A stretch of DNA of 64,000 bases from Streptomyces actuosus (GTDB lineage Bacteria > Actinomycetota > Actinomycetes > Streptomycetales > Streptomycetaceae), in the NCBI RefSeq assembly GCF_016921115.1, contig NZ_JAFFZS010000004.1, positions 186,001 to 250,000 on the forward strand, in the 5' to 3' direction. The notes under the pieces were generated by a model that worked only from the letters and a program-made list of their open reading frames with translations, searched no databases and was not told the origin of the DNA. Of the stretch, positions 1 through 8,035 are shown piece by piece. The stretch's first letter is position 1. Every line of letters starts with the position of its first letter. The position numbers and the translations under genes were made by a program.

Positions 1-2
1 AC

Positions 3-284
3 CTGCAGCGCATCCCGGTCCACATCGACCAGATCGTCTTCACCGTGAACTCCTTCACGGGCCAGACGTTCCAGGAGGTGCAGAACGCCTTCTGCCGCCT
101 GGTCGACGAGACCAACGGCCAGGAACTCGCCCGCTACACCCTCGCCGGCGGTGGCGCCTACACCGCTCAGATCATGGCCAAGGTGCACCGCGCGGGTTCC
201 GGCTGGACGATGACCGCCCTCGGCACGCCGGCCAACGGCCGCACGTTCCAGGACCTGATGCCGGCGATCCTGCCGGTGCTGTAA
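3..284 (+). CDS. TerD family stress protein, C-terminal part
   Basis: The left window edge cuts this gene; the frame is open from base 3 to the TAA at 282-284. What is visible is the second half of a TerD/TerE domain: the strand IDQIVFTVNSF, the helix around FQEVQNAFCRLVD, the strand ARYTL and the basic strand AKVHRAGSGWTMTALG. TerD proteins are Ca2+-binding beta-sandwich proteins of the tellurite and general stress-resistance set. The in-frame GTG at 45 is not the true start, since homologous sequence continues upstream of it. Another TerD-domain gene begins 82 bases downstream and a TerC gene follows, so this is the end of a ter cluster. Confidence 0.85.
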   Translation: MQRIPVHIDQIVFTVNSFTGQTFQEVQNAFCRLVDETNGQELARYTLAGGGAYTAQIMAKVHRAGSGWTMTALGTPANGRTFQDLMPAILPVL

Positions 285-366
285 AGGCCCGCGTACGGCC
301 GGGGACACGTCCGGCGCGCAGTGAGCGGTTCCGAGGACGAACGGTGACACAGGGGGACGGAAGGCG

Positions 367-2418
367 ATGACGGCCGAGCTGGTGCGGGGGCAGAACCACC
401 CGCTCACCCAGGTCCGCCTCGAGATCAGGATCTCGGCCGGCAGCCCGGTCGTGGCCGCAGCCACCCTCGGCGACGAGCACGGCACCGTGCCCGGTGCCGC
501 CTGGGTGGTCCACCCCGGAGCCCCGGCGCTGCCCGGGGTGGAGGTGCCCCGCCAGGCGGCCGCGGACCACCGCCTCGCGATCGACCTCGACGCCCTGCAG
601 GACACCGTGCACCGCGTCGATGTGCTCCTCGCGCTGCCCGGCGGCGGTCGCGGGCCCGTCCGCTTCGGCGCGGTCGCCGCGCCCTTCGTCGCGGTGACGG
701 GCCTCGACGGCACCGAGGTCGCCACCTACACCCTGACCGGTCTCGACGCGGAACGCGCCGTGGTCGCCCTGGAGCTCTACCGTCGCCAGGGCGCCTGGAA
801 GGTCCGCGCCGTCGGCCAGGGGTACGCCGACGGCCTCGCCGCACTCCTCACCGACCGGGGTCTGCCCGAGGCACACCGGCTGGCGGCGGAGATCGAGGAA
901 GCCGTGGCCCAGGGCCTGGCCCGTGCGATCCCGGCACCCGCACCCGGCGCCACGGACACCGAACGCGCCCCCCGGCCGAACGGCCCCGCCACGGACGGCG
1001 GCAGCCCGGCCGCCCACGGCGCCGGAGCGCCGCCCCACACCACCACCCCCGGTCCGGCCGAACCGCACGGCACATCGGAGCCGGGACCCCGGCCGGTCGA
1101 CGGCACCACCCGCCCGGCACGGGCTGCGTCCGGCGCGGCGGCCCACTTCACCGCCGACGCGGCCCTGCCCGGCGCCGCCGGGGCCTCCTCCACCACCGGG
1201 CCGGTCGACTACACCCACCCCCGACGGCGGAGCGCCGCGCCCCCGCCGCCCCCGCCGACGGCTCCGGCTGCGCCTGCCGGGCAGCCCCGGCAGCCGGTAG
1301 CGGGCGACGCGACCGGCTGGTCCATGGACGAGCGGCTCTACAACCAGGTGTGGGGCATGTTCGAGGACCTGGCCCGCGCCACCGCGGCGTACCGCAGCGC
1401 GGTCGATTTCGCGGACACGCGCAGGGAGAAGGAACTCGACCAGGCCCTGTCGGACCCGCGCAGCCGGATCGGCGGACAGAGCGACGCCGCGCGGGAGGCG
1501 GCCCGCGCCCGGCACGCCGAGCTGGTCGGCCAGGCCCGCGAGGTGCTCGACCGCGACCTGGCCCAGCTCCGGGCCGAGGCCGACGTCGTCGAGCCCGCGC
1601 TGCCACCGGCGTACGCCCGGTGGGACAACCCCGTCTGGCACGGCTACCGGGTCCCCATGGAGTTCCCCATGGCGCTGCGCGTCGGCGACCTGCACCTGCC
1701 CGAGAGCGACCCCCTGCGCATCCCCATGCTGCTCCGGCTGCCGCTGGAGCGGGGCCTGTGGATCGACAGCGGGCGGCCCCGTTCCCTCGACGGCTCCTTC
1801 ACCGACTCCCACGCGCTGCGGCGGCTGGCCGTGGAGACCGCGGTCGCCATGGCTGCCCGGCTGCTCGCCGTCCACCCGGCCGGCGAGTTCACGGTCCACG
1901 TCGTCGACCCGGCCGGCTCGGCGGCGCAGCCGCTGGAGCCCCTCACCCGGTCCGGTGCCCTGACCGGACCGCCGGCCACCGGTGCCGCGGGGGTCGCGGA
2001 CGTGCTGGCGGGGCTCACCGAGCGGGTCGACCTGCTGCACATGGCGGTTCGCGGCGGCGCGGCCGACGCCCTGCCGCCCGGCTTCGACACCTCCCAGCAG
2101 CTGCTCCTGATCAACGACTTCCCGCACGGCTTCGACGAGCGTGCCGTGACCCGGCTCCGCTACCTCGCGGACGAGGGGCCGGCCGTCGGCGTGCACCTGC
2201 TGATGGTCGCCGACCGCGAGGACTCCGCCGGTTACGGTCCGTTGCTCGACCCCCTGTGGCGCTCCCTGCTCCGGCTCACGCCCGTGCCCGACGACCATCT
2301 CGCCGACCCCTGGATCGGGCACGCGTGGACCTACGAGCCGGCCGTCGTGCCGCCGGGGAGTCAGATCCTCGGGCAGGTGCTCCCTCAGGTCGCGGCAGCC
2401 CGCACCAACTCTTTGTAA
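367..2418 (+). CDS. TerD-domain protein fused to a degenerate FtsK/HerA-like ATPase domain
   Basis: Encodes 683 residues from an ATG preceded by a GGAAGG ribosome site. Residues about 1-170 resemble TerD (LVRGQNHPL start, GTEVATYTLTGLDAERAVVALELYRRQGAWKVRAVGQGY). A Pro/Ala/Gly-rich linker covers about 180-318. From 320 a charged helical segment leads into a C-terminal domain with the layout of FtsK/EccC ATPases: RGLWIDSG at about 463 stands where the P-loop would be, but no GxxxxGK[ST] is present, and QQLLLINDFP at about 578 resembles a Walker B strand. The fold assignment of the C-terminal half is inference. It probably acts as a scaffold or chaperone-like partner in the ter stress complex rather than as a motor. 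Confidence 0.75.
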   Translation: MTAELVRGQNHPLTQVRLEIRISAGSPVVAAATLGDEHGTVPGAAWVVHPGAPALPGVEVPRQAAADHRLAIDLDALQDTVHRVDVLLALPGGGRGPVRFGAVAAPFVAVTGLDGTEVATYTLTGLDAERAVVALELYRRQGAWKVRAVGQGYADGLAALLTDRGLPEAHRLAAEIEEAVAQGLARAIPAPAPGATDTERAPRPNGPATDGGSPAAHGAGAPPHTTTPGPAEPHGTSEPGPRPVDGTTRPARAASGAAAHFTADAALPGAAGASSTTGPVDYTHPRRRSAAPPPPPPTAPAAPAGQPRQPVAGDATGWSMDERLYNQVWGMFEDLARATAAYRSAVDFADTRREKELDQALSDPRSRIGGQSDAAREAARARHAELVGQAREVLDRDLAQLRAEADVVEPALPPAYARWDNPVWHGYRVPMEFPMALRVGDLHLPESDPLRIPMLLRLPLERGLWIDSGRPRSLDGSFTDSHALRRLAVETAVAMAARLLAVHPAGEFTVHVVDPAGSAAQPLEPLTRSGALTGPPATGAAGVADVLAGLTERVDLLHMAVRGGAADALPPGFDTSQQLLLINDFPHGFDERAVTRLRYLADEGPAVGVHLLMVADREDSAGYGPLLDPLWRSLLRLTPVPDDHLADPWIGHAWTYEPAVVPPGSQILGQVLPQVAAARTNSL

Positions 2419-2474
2419 AGTCCATCTGAACTGCGTCTTTGCGCTTTCTTTTACTCGACACTTTACCTTTTCTT

Positions 2475-2551
2475 GGTGATCGGGGTACTCTCTTCCCACG
2501 GAGGGGAGTACTCCCTGCCACTGCGGCGCACCCGTCAATACGGATCGCACC
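2475..2551 (+). promoter_or_regulatory. yybP-ykoY-type (Mn2+) riboswitch upstream of terC
   Basis: The leader of the TerC gene contains the two landmarks of the yybP-ykoY family in order: GGGGAGTA at 2503-2510 and CCGTCAATACGG at 2532-2543. An outer P1 helix can be drawn from GGTG/ATC at 2475-2481 to GAT/CACC at 2543-2551 with a two-base bulge. The family senses Mn2+ and is known upstream of TerC/Alx-type membrane proteins, which fits the gene 92 bases downstream. Whether it acts on transcription or translation cannot be seen; the ribosome site GGAGG lies at about 2634. Confidence 0.7.
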
Positions 2552-2642
2552 TGATCCCGGGACGCCGGCCCTTCACGGGTGGAAGAGACCTCCGGCCGCG
2601 CGACGACGCTGATCACATGCCGTTACGACTGCCGGAGGCGCA

Positions 2643-3644
2643 GTGGAGATCTCGATGACCCTGTGGGCCCTGACCATCGTGGGCCTGGCCGCCCTGATCG
2701 CGGTCGACTTCTTCATCGGACGCAAGCCGCATGAGGTGTCGATCAAGGAAGCCGGGATCTGGACGGGCGTCTGGATCGCCCTCGCCGGCCTCTTCGGACT
2801 CGGCCTGCTCCACTTCGGTGGCGCACGGCCGACCGGAGAGTTCTTCGCCGGATTCATCACCGAGAAGTCGCTCAGCGTCGACAACCTCTTCGTCTTCGTC
2901 CTGATCATGGCGAAGTTCGCCGTGCCGTCGCGCTACCAACAGCGCGTCCTCCTCGTCGGCGTGCTCATCGCGCTCGTCCTGCGGGCCGCCTTCATCGCCG
3001 CGGGCGCGGCCATCGTCGCGAGCTTCTCGTGGGTCTTCTACCTCTTCGGCGCCTTCCTCATCTGGACGGCCTGGAAGCTCGTCCAGGAAGCCCGTGCCGA
3101 GGCCGACGACGAGGAGTACGAGGAGAGCAGGCTGCTCAAGGCCGCCGAGCGTCGCTTCGGTGTCGCCGACCGCTATCACGGCACCAGGCTGTGGATCCGG
3201 CAGAACGGCAGGCGGGTCATGACCCCGATGCTCGTCGTGATGCTGGCCATCGGCACCACCGACGTGCTGTTCGCCCTGGACTCCATCCCCGCGATCTTCG
3301 GCCTGACCCAGGACCCGTACATCGTCTTCACGGCGAACGCCTTCGCGCTGATGGGACTTCGGCAGCTGTACTTCCTCATCGGCGGCCTGCTGAAGAAGCT
3401 GGTCCATCTGTCCTACGGCCTGTCGATCATCCTCGGCTTCATCGGCGTCAAGCTGGTGCTGCACGCCCTGCACGAGTCCGGCGTCCACGTCCCCGAGATC
3501 AGTGTCCCGGTCTCGCTCGGCGTGATCTGCACCGTCCTGGTCGTCACCACGCTGACCAGCCTGCGGGCCTCCCGCAGACAGGCGGCGGACGAGGAGGTGC
3601 AGGCCGGGGCCGAGGGCGCTCCGAAGGACAGCGTCGAGGTCTGA
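2643..3644 (+). CDS. terC: TerC family integral membrane protein
   Basis: A GTG start at 2643 follows GGAGG, giving 333 residues. The sequence is a TerC protein: TM1 ends in LIAVDFFIGRKPHEVS, then FITEKSLSVDNLFVFVLIM with the conserved acidic Asp-Asn pair, a cytoplasmic acidic loop (EADDEEYEESR), GTTDVLFALDSIPAIFG with the second conserved acidic site, and FALMGLRQLYFLIGGLL. About eight membrane helices are apparent. TerC/Alx proteins are linked to tellurite resistance and to metal export or loading of secreted enzymes with Mn2+. The putative Mn2+ riboswitch in its leader supports a manganese role. Length is typical of the actinobacterial form. Confidence 0.92.
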   Translation: MEISMTLWALTIVGLAALIAVDFFIGRKPHEVSIKEAGIWTGVWIALAGLFGLGLLHFGGARPTGEFFAGFITEKSLSVDNLFVFVLIMAKFAVPSRYQQRVLLVGVLIALVLRAAFIAAGAAIVASFSWVFYLFGAFLIWTAWKLVQEARAEADDEEYEESRLLKAAERRFGVADRYHGTRLWIRQNGRRVMTPMLVVMLAIGTTDVLFALDSIPAIFGLTQDPYIVFTANAFALMGLRQLYFLIGGLLKKLVHLSYGLSIILGFIGVKLVLHALHESGVHVPEISVPVSLGVICTVLVVTTLTSLRASRRQAADEEVQAGAEGAPKDSVEV

Positions 3645-3770
3645 CCGCGTCGAGCGTAGAAACAACCATCCCCGGGAGGTGTGCCGATCGAATTGCCCAC
3701 CACCCCTCCCGGTGGTTCCTTGGGTGCTGGACGTTCCCGGTCCACGGGAGCGCCGCCGGGCGGAGGAAGC

Positions 3771-4085
3771 ATGGACGCACCCGTGAGGTTCGCACAGATC
3801 ATCGAGTTCGAGACCGACCGCATCGACGAGATACGCCGACTCGCCGAGGAAGCCGACGAGCGTTTCGCCGGCCGCGAGCACGGCCCCGTCCGACGTCTCG
3901 TCCTGCAGGACCGCAACCAGCCCCACCGCTACCTCGTGGTGATCGAGTTCGACTCCCACGAGGACGCCGTGCGCAACAACGACGACCCCGACACGGGCAA
4001 GCTCGCCGAGCAGATGGCTGCCCTGTGCACCCGTCCGCCGGCGTTCACCGACTGCGACGTACAGGAGAGGGCCGATTTCACCTGA
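3771..4085 (+). CDS. small dimeric alpha/beta-barrel (ABM/Dabb-like) protein
   Basis: The start ATG at 3771 follows GGAGGAAGC; an upstream in-frame extension to 3681 is Pro/Gly/Ser-rich and unlikely to be translated. The 104-residue product begins with the strand FAQIIEFETDRIDEIRRLAEEADE and has a second strand YLVVIEFDSHEDAVRNN, the pattern of antibiotic-monooxygenase/stress-responsive A-B barrel proteins that dimerise into a beta-barrel. No catalytic residue can be assigned, so the role is unknown. Base pairing between 3672-3679 and 3705-3712 in its leader could form the terC terminator. Confidence 0.7.
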   Translation: MDAPVRFAQIIEFETDRIDEIRRLAEEADERFAGREHGPVRRLVLQDRNQPHRYLVVIEFDSHEDAVRNNDDPDTGKLAEQMAALCTRPPAFTDCDVQERADFT

Positions 4086-4114
4086 CGGCCCCAAACCGAC
4101 CGGAACCGAGCACC

Positions 4115-4405
4115 CCGACCGGCAGGCGGACCCTCGCCGCACGCCGCGCCGCCCGCCGTGACCGCGTGCAGACCCGCCTCGAATTCGCCTCGGCTCCGCG
4201 ACGGCCGGGATCGGCCTGGCCGTCCCCGCGGTCGCCCTGGCGTCGATCCGGCGCTCCGGCCCGCCGATCCTCGGACTCGGCGCCACGCACATGATGCTGC
4301 TGGCCCTGACCGTCGTGGTCAGCTCGCTGACCGTGGTGCCGGGCCGGGCGACCCCGTTGCAGGGAGGGGTGCACCTGGTGCTGTTCGCCGCCGATCGCGA
4401 GCCGG
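4115..4405 (+). pseudogene. remnant of a Ca2+/H+ antiporter (ChaA/Cax family) C-terminus
   Basis: Frame 2 from about 4115 reads ARRAARRDRVQT, the usual start of the last membrane bundle in actinobacterial calcium/proton exchangers. The match then jumps to frame 1 at about 4190-4200 and continues as ATAGIGLAVPAVALASI, HMMLLALTVVVSSLTVVP and PLQGGVHLVLFAA, the family C-terminus, before breaking down into DREPAIDPR instead of the usual last hydrophobic turn. A frame change, a missing N-terminal two thirds and an altered end show a decayed gene. The neighbouring ter genes often sit with such transporters, so loss in place is more likely than import. Confidence 0.6.
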
Positions 4406-4450
4406 CGATCGACCCACGACGGCCTTCGGCCCGGGGCGCGCGCCCATGGG

Positions 4451-5497
4451 TCAGTAGGTGACCGTGATCCGGCGGGCGGGTCCGTCGACGCGGATCGTGC
4501 CGCCGTAGGGGAGGACGAGCTGCGGGTCGGTGTGGCCGAAGTCGACGTCGAAGACGATCATCGTGTCGGGGGCGTAGGCGCGCATCGCCCGAACAACGGC
4601 CTCCCGCTGCTCGGCCGCGTAGCGGGCGGCCTCCTCCGGAGTGTGGGGCCGCTCGAAGGACCAGGTCTTCGGTCGGCCCATCAGCAGCGCGGGGAACTTC
4701 TGCAACAGACCGCGCTCGCCCATGTTCCGCAGCGTGCGAAAGACCTCGGTGCCGCTCGGCAACTCCTCGGAGGTCTCCAGGAGCAGCACACCGCCTTCGT
4801 ACACCGACAGGTCGTGGGAGACCTCGCGGTCGGCCGCCAGCATCCAGGCCACGATCTCCAGACAACCGCCCCAACCGCGACCCTCCACGGCCCGGTCGGG
4901 GTTCACCCAGTCCCAGCCGGTGCCGGGCCGGGTCTCCGGCTCCGCATCGAACGTGGCGGGGTCGGCCCAGTCGCGGCTGACGTCACGCCACCGCTCGGCC
5001 GGGCGCAACTCGAACTCGCCCGGCGTGAACAGCGCGGCCCGCAGCGACTCCTCCGTCTGCGGGTGCATCGCACCGGGACGGCCCAGCTCTGCCATCACGC
5101 CGGCACCGTGAAACCCGACGATCCCCGTGTTGTACAGGAACGCCAGCAGGTTGGTGTTGTCGCTCATCCCGAAGAACGGCTTGGGATTGGCCCGGATCAG
5201 CTCCCGGTCCAGCAGCGGCAGGACAGTGAGCTGATCCTCGCCCCCGATCGACGCCATGATCGCCTTGATCTCCGGGTCGGCGAAGGCGGCGTGGATGTCG
5301 CCGGCGCGCTCCTGCGGTGTGGAGCCCATCTTCCGTGTCGCCGGGTACTCCACCGGCTCCAGGCCGAAGTCCGTCCGCAGCCGCCGCAGCCCCAGCTCGT
5401 AGGGGAGCGGAAGAACCCCCGGCAGCGCGGTGGAGGGTGAGATCACGGCTATGCGGTCGCCGGGCGACGGCTTGGGCGGGTAATCGATCACGGTCAT
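4451..5497 (-). CDS. S66 family peptidase (LD-carboxypeptidase / MccF-like)
   Basis: ATG at 5497 gives a 348-residue protein starting MTVIDYPPKPSPGDRIAVISPS, the usual S66 N-terminus; the longer open frame upstream has no family similarity. The catalytic triad can be placed: nucleophile Ser in FFGMSDNTNLL, Glu in GGCLEIVAWML and His in VDFGHTDPQLVLPYGG. The GGCLE form and overall length match the microcin C7 self-immunity (MccF) branch more than murein LdcA. Such enzymes cleave L,D-peptides of cell wall or peptidyl-nucleotide bonds in the cytoplasm. The gene faces the aroQ gene, sharing a 103-base divergent promoter region. Confidence 0.85.
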   Translation of the reverse strand: MTVIDYPPKPSPGDRIAVISPSTALPGVLPLPYELGLRRLRTDFGLEPVEYPATRKMGSTPQERAGDIHAAFADPEIKAIMASIGGEDQLTVLPLLDRELIRANPKPFFGMSDNTNLLAFLYNTGIVGFHGAGVMAELGRPGAMHPQTEESLRAALFTPGEFELRPAERWRDVSRDWADPATFDAEPETRPGTGWDWVNPDRAVEGRGWGGCLEIVAWMLAADREVSHDLSVYEGGVLLLETSEELPSGTEVFRTLRNMGERGLLQKFPALLMGRPKTWSFERPHTPEEAARYAAEQREAVVRAMRAYAPDTMIVFDVDFGHTDPQLVLPYGGTIRVDGPARRITVTY

Positions 5498-5600
5498 GCC
5501 GCGAGGGTAGGGCCCGCCGCAGCGCTCGCGCACCGTGATAAACCGGGTCCGAGCGGCGGCCCCCACCGGGCCGTCCCACCGCGAACGGACCGGAGGAACC

Positions 5601-6074
5601 GTGCCCCGCACCCTGGCCAACGCCCCGATCATGATCCTCAACGGCCCCAACCTGAACCTGCTCGGGCAGCGCCAGCCGGAGATCTACGGCTCCGACACCC
5701 TCGCCGACGTCGAGGCCCTCTGCGTGAGGACGGCCGCCGCACACGGGGGAACGGTGGACTTCCGGCAGTCCAACCACGAGGGCACACTGGTCGACTGGAT
5801 CCACGAGGCGCGGCTCGGACACTGCGGGATCGTCATCAACCCGGCCGCGTACTCGCACACATCGGTCGCGATTCTGGACGCCCTCAACGCCTGCGACGGA
5901 CTACCCGTCATCGAGGTGCACCTCTCCAACGTGCACAAGCGGGAGTCGTTCCGGCACCACTCCTACGTCTCGCTGCGCGCGGACGGCGTGATCGCCGGGT
6001 GCGGGGTGCAGGGCTACGCGTTCGGCGTGGAGCGGGTCGCCGCGCTCGCGGGGACGGCGCGGGCAGACGCGTGA
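5601..6074 (+). CDS. aroQ: type II 3-dehydroquinate dehydratase
   Basis: GTG at 5601 behind GGAGGA gives 157 residues. Signature segments are [19 protein letters not shown] with the catalytic Tyr, [32 protein letters not shown] and [19 protein letters not shown] with the catalytic His and substrate-binding Asn/Ser. It dehydrates 3-dehydroquinate to 3-dehydroshikimate in the shikimate pathway as a dodecamer. The length is standard for the type II enzyme. No other shikimate gene is adjacent. Confidence 0.93.
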   Translation: MPRTLANAPIMILNGPNLNLLGQRQPEIYGSDTLADVEALCVRTAAAHGGTVDFRQSNHEGTLVDWIHEARLGHCGIVINPAAYSHTSVAILDALNACDGLPVIEVHLSNVHKRESFRHHSYVSLRADGVIAGCGVQGYAFGVERVAALAGTARADA

Positions 6075-6141
6075 GGACCGCCCAGGAGGCGAGTGCTCCC
6101 GCGCGCCCGCCGTCCGTACACGCCCGGCGGGCTCACGACTG

Positions 6142-6162
6142 CGGGCGACCGGAGGTCGCCCG
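6142..6162. terminator. strong hairpin downstream of aroQ
   Basis: A 9-bp perfect stem with a 3-base loop (CGGGCGACC, GGA, GGTCGCCCG) lies 68 bases after the aroQ stop, in the gap before the convergent hydrolase gene. There is no T tract, as is usual for Streptomyces intrinsic terminators. Confidence 0.5.
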
Positions 6163-6424
6163 GGCCGCCGGCCGAGGGCGGGGAACGGACCGGCGGCCCC
6201 ACCGCGCGGGGGCCGTTGTCCCGCGCGGGGCGGCCTCCAGTTGACCCCCGGCCGCATCCCGGCGGGAGCGTGCGCGGGGTGTCGGCGCGTGCACGGCTTT
6301 CACACGGGGCGCGAACGCCCGACGCGGCGTGCCGCACGCCCGGCCCCGCGCCTCGATCCGGGCGGCCCCGCCGCGGAGCCCGTGGCGCCGGCACCGGGTC
6401 GACGGCGTTGCACCGGGCGGACGT
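6163..6424. other. gene-free stretch between convergent genes
   Basis: Very GC-rich sequence between aroQ and the metallo-hydrolase. Open frames cross it on both strands but consist of Arg/Pro/Gly/Ala without any recognisable motif, and none has a ribosome site. I see no RNA gene, repeat or gene remnant here. Confidence 0.5.
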
Positions 6425-7081
6425 TCACCACCCGCGCGCGTGCCACTCCGGCAGATGCGGCCTCTCCGCGCCCAGCGTCGTGTCGTTGCCGTGCCCGGGG
6501 TAGACCCAGGTCTCGTCCGGCAGCATGCCGAAGATCCTGGTCTCCACATCGTGGATCAGGCTGGCGAACGCCTCGGGGTCCTTGTGGGTGTTGCCGACTC
6601 CGCCGGGGAAGAGGCAGTCGCCCGTGAACACATGAGGGTGGCCGTGCGGGTCGTCGTAGACCAGCGCGATCGAGCCCGGGGTGTGGCCGACCAGATGGCG
6701 CGCGGTCAGTTCCACGCGCCCCACCCGGACGGTGTCGCCGTCGTCCACCAGGACGTCGGTGGGTACCGGGATGCCGTCGGCGTCGTACCGGCCCGCATAG
6801 GTGCGGGCCCCGGTCGCGGCCACGACCTCGGCGAGCGCCTGCCAGTGGTCGCCGTGCCGGTGGGTGGTGACGACGGACGCGATGCCGTCGTCACCGATCA
6901 TGCCGAGCAGGGCCGACGCGTCGTTCGCCGCGTCGATCAGAAGCTGCTCGTCCGTGGCCCGGCAGCGCAGCAGATAGGCGTTGTTGTCCATGGGACCGAC
7001 CGCGATCTTGGTGATCATCAGGTCCTTGAGCTCGTGCACGTCCGCCGGGCCGCCGACCGTCACCTGTCCGCTGTACGTCAT
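6425..7081 (-). CDS. metallo-beta-lactamase fold hydrolase (glyoxalase II-like)
   Basis: The 218-residue product carries the MBL metal motif THRHGDHWQAL, the HLVGHTPGSIAL His, the FTGDCLFPGGVGNT Asp-containing strand and a terminal VYPGHGNDTTLG His, so a full binuclear metal site is present. The fold hydrolyses thioesters or related esters; glyoxalase II-type activity is plausible but the substrate is unknown. A TAGGCT -10 box at 7089-7094 leaves only seven bases before the ATG at 7081, so the mRNA is probably leaderless. Confidence 0.85.
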   Translation of the reverse strand: MTYSGQVTVGGPADVHELKDLMITKIAVGPMDNNAYLLRCRATDEQLLIDAANDASALLGMIGDDGIASVVTTHRHGDHWQALAEVVAATGARTYAGRYDADGIPVPTDVLVDDGDTVRVGRVELTARHLVGHTPGSIALVYDDPHGHPHVFTGDCLFPGGVGNTHKDPEAFASLIHDVETRIFGMLPDETWVYPGHGNDTTLGAERPHLPEWHARGW

Positions 7082-7126
7082 GAACGTCAGCCTATCGCCG
7101 CGCCTGTCCCGCGACCCGTCCTCGCC

Positions 7127-7813
7127 CTACAGCGGGGGCAGTGCCGGCAGCGCGCCGCCGTGCACGGTCAGCCCGGAGCCGTCGCGGCGCCCCGCGAGCC
7201 ATCCGAGCAGTTCCGCCGGTGTCCCCGTGACGGTGATCTCCGGCTCCGCCGCCTCCCGGCCGGTGCTCCACGCGCGCGTGCCGTCCGTGAGCCGCGTGGG
7301 CGGAACGTCGGTGCGGCCGGTGAAACGGGCGGCGAGGAACACGATCTCCCGCTCGGTGAACTCCGCCGGTACGTCCTCCAGCTCGTAGCCGATCCCGAGG
7401 TCCACGTGGTGCAGCTCGACCTCCGCCCAGCGGCGGAAGGGTACCCGGGCCGCGGTGTCGGTCACGCCGTTGCGCAGTTCCACCGTGCGCGACCAGTCGG
7501 CCTGCGCGTCCCCGGTCGCGCGGAAACGGGCCGCGGTCTCGCGCAGGTCGGCCAGCTGAGCGTCGAGGGGGCGCGGGGCGCCCTTCTCGATGTCGGCGTC
7601 GCGGGCCTCGGCGGACACGTACATGGGACGGCCCTCGAGGACGTTGACGAGAGCGTCGGCGTTGCGGGCGAGGTGGGCGAGGACGTGGCCGCGACTCCAG
7701 CCGGGCAGGCGTGACGGTTCGGCCGCGGTTCCGTCGTCCAGTTCGGCGACCGCGCTCAGCAGCCGATCGGTCGCTTCCCGTACGGACTCCAGGTCACGTG
7801 CGTGATCAATCAT
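7127..7813 (-). CDS. maleylpyruvate isomerase family (DinB-fold) mycothiol-dependent enzyme
   Basis: ATG at 7813 gives 228 residues. The N-terminus MIDHARDLESVREATDRLL, the RLPGWSRGHVLAHLARNADAL motif with its metal-binding His, and the later EVELHHVDLGIGYE segment with further metal-ligand histidines are those of the maleylpyruvate-isomerase/DinB-like family, in which mycothiol is the thiol cofactor. The exact reaction is not known; many actinobacterial members have unassigned roles. A longer open frame to 7912 is rejected because the upstream part overlaps intergenic sequence. It is divergent from uvrA. Confidence 0.8.
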   Translation of the reverse strand: MIDHARDLESVREATDRLLSAVAELDDGTAAEPSRLPGWSRGHVLAHLARNADALVNVLEGRPMYVSAEARDADIEKGAPRPLDAQLADLRETAARFRATGDAQADWSRTVELRNGVTDTAARVPFRRWAEVELHHVDLGIGYELEDVPAEFTEREIVFLAARFTGRTDVPPTRLTDGTRAWSTGREAAEPEITVTGTPAELLGWLAGRRDGSGLTVHGGALPALPPL

Positions 7814-7957
7814 GGTGCTGACCCTAGCCGTGCCACTCCTTCGGGTGAAGGTGGTGAAGCCGGCCCGTAAATCGAATGCACGTGCTATATGGTCGGACGT
7901 GGCGTCGGGCATGCTGGAGGGCCGGGGATTGTTTGCATCCGGTGAATCCGACCGGCG

Positions 7958-7980
7958 TTGTCAGTGGCTCGCCCTAGTCT
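7958..7980 (+). promoter_or_regulatory. RecA-NDp / PafBC-type DNA-damage promoter of uvrA
   Basis: TTGTCAGTG at 7958-7966, eight bases, then TAGTCT at 7975-7980 matches the actinobacterial LexA-independent damage promoter (TTGTCRGTG-N8-TAGNNT), which is activated by the WYL regulator PafBC. Transcription would begin near 7987, about 50 bases before uvrA. No GAAC-N4-GTTC LexA box is visible in the gap. Confidence 0.8.
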
Positions 7981-8035
7981 GAGAAGGACGGGGGCCCCGC
8001 CCCTGTCACTTCTCTCAAGAAAGGTGCGGACCGGC

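Noticed and set aside
172..2616. An 814-codon minus-strand frame opposite the TerD fusion gene
   Set aside because: Arg/Gly/Val low-complexity product, no ribosome site, and the plus-strand TerD similarity is clear.
3681..3770. Longer start for the small A/B-barrel gene
   Set aside because: The extra 30 residues are Pro/Gly/Ser-rich, lack a ribosome site and overlap a possible terminator; ATG 3771 has GGAGGA.
7958..8035. Upstream extension of uvrA to a TTG at 7958
   Set aside because: The TTG is the first three bases of the PafBC promoter element; UvrA similarity begins at [10 protein letters not shown].
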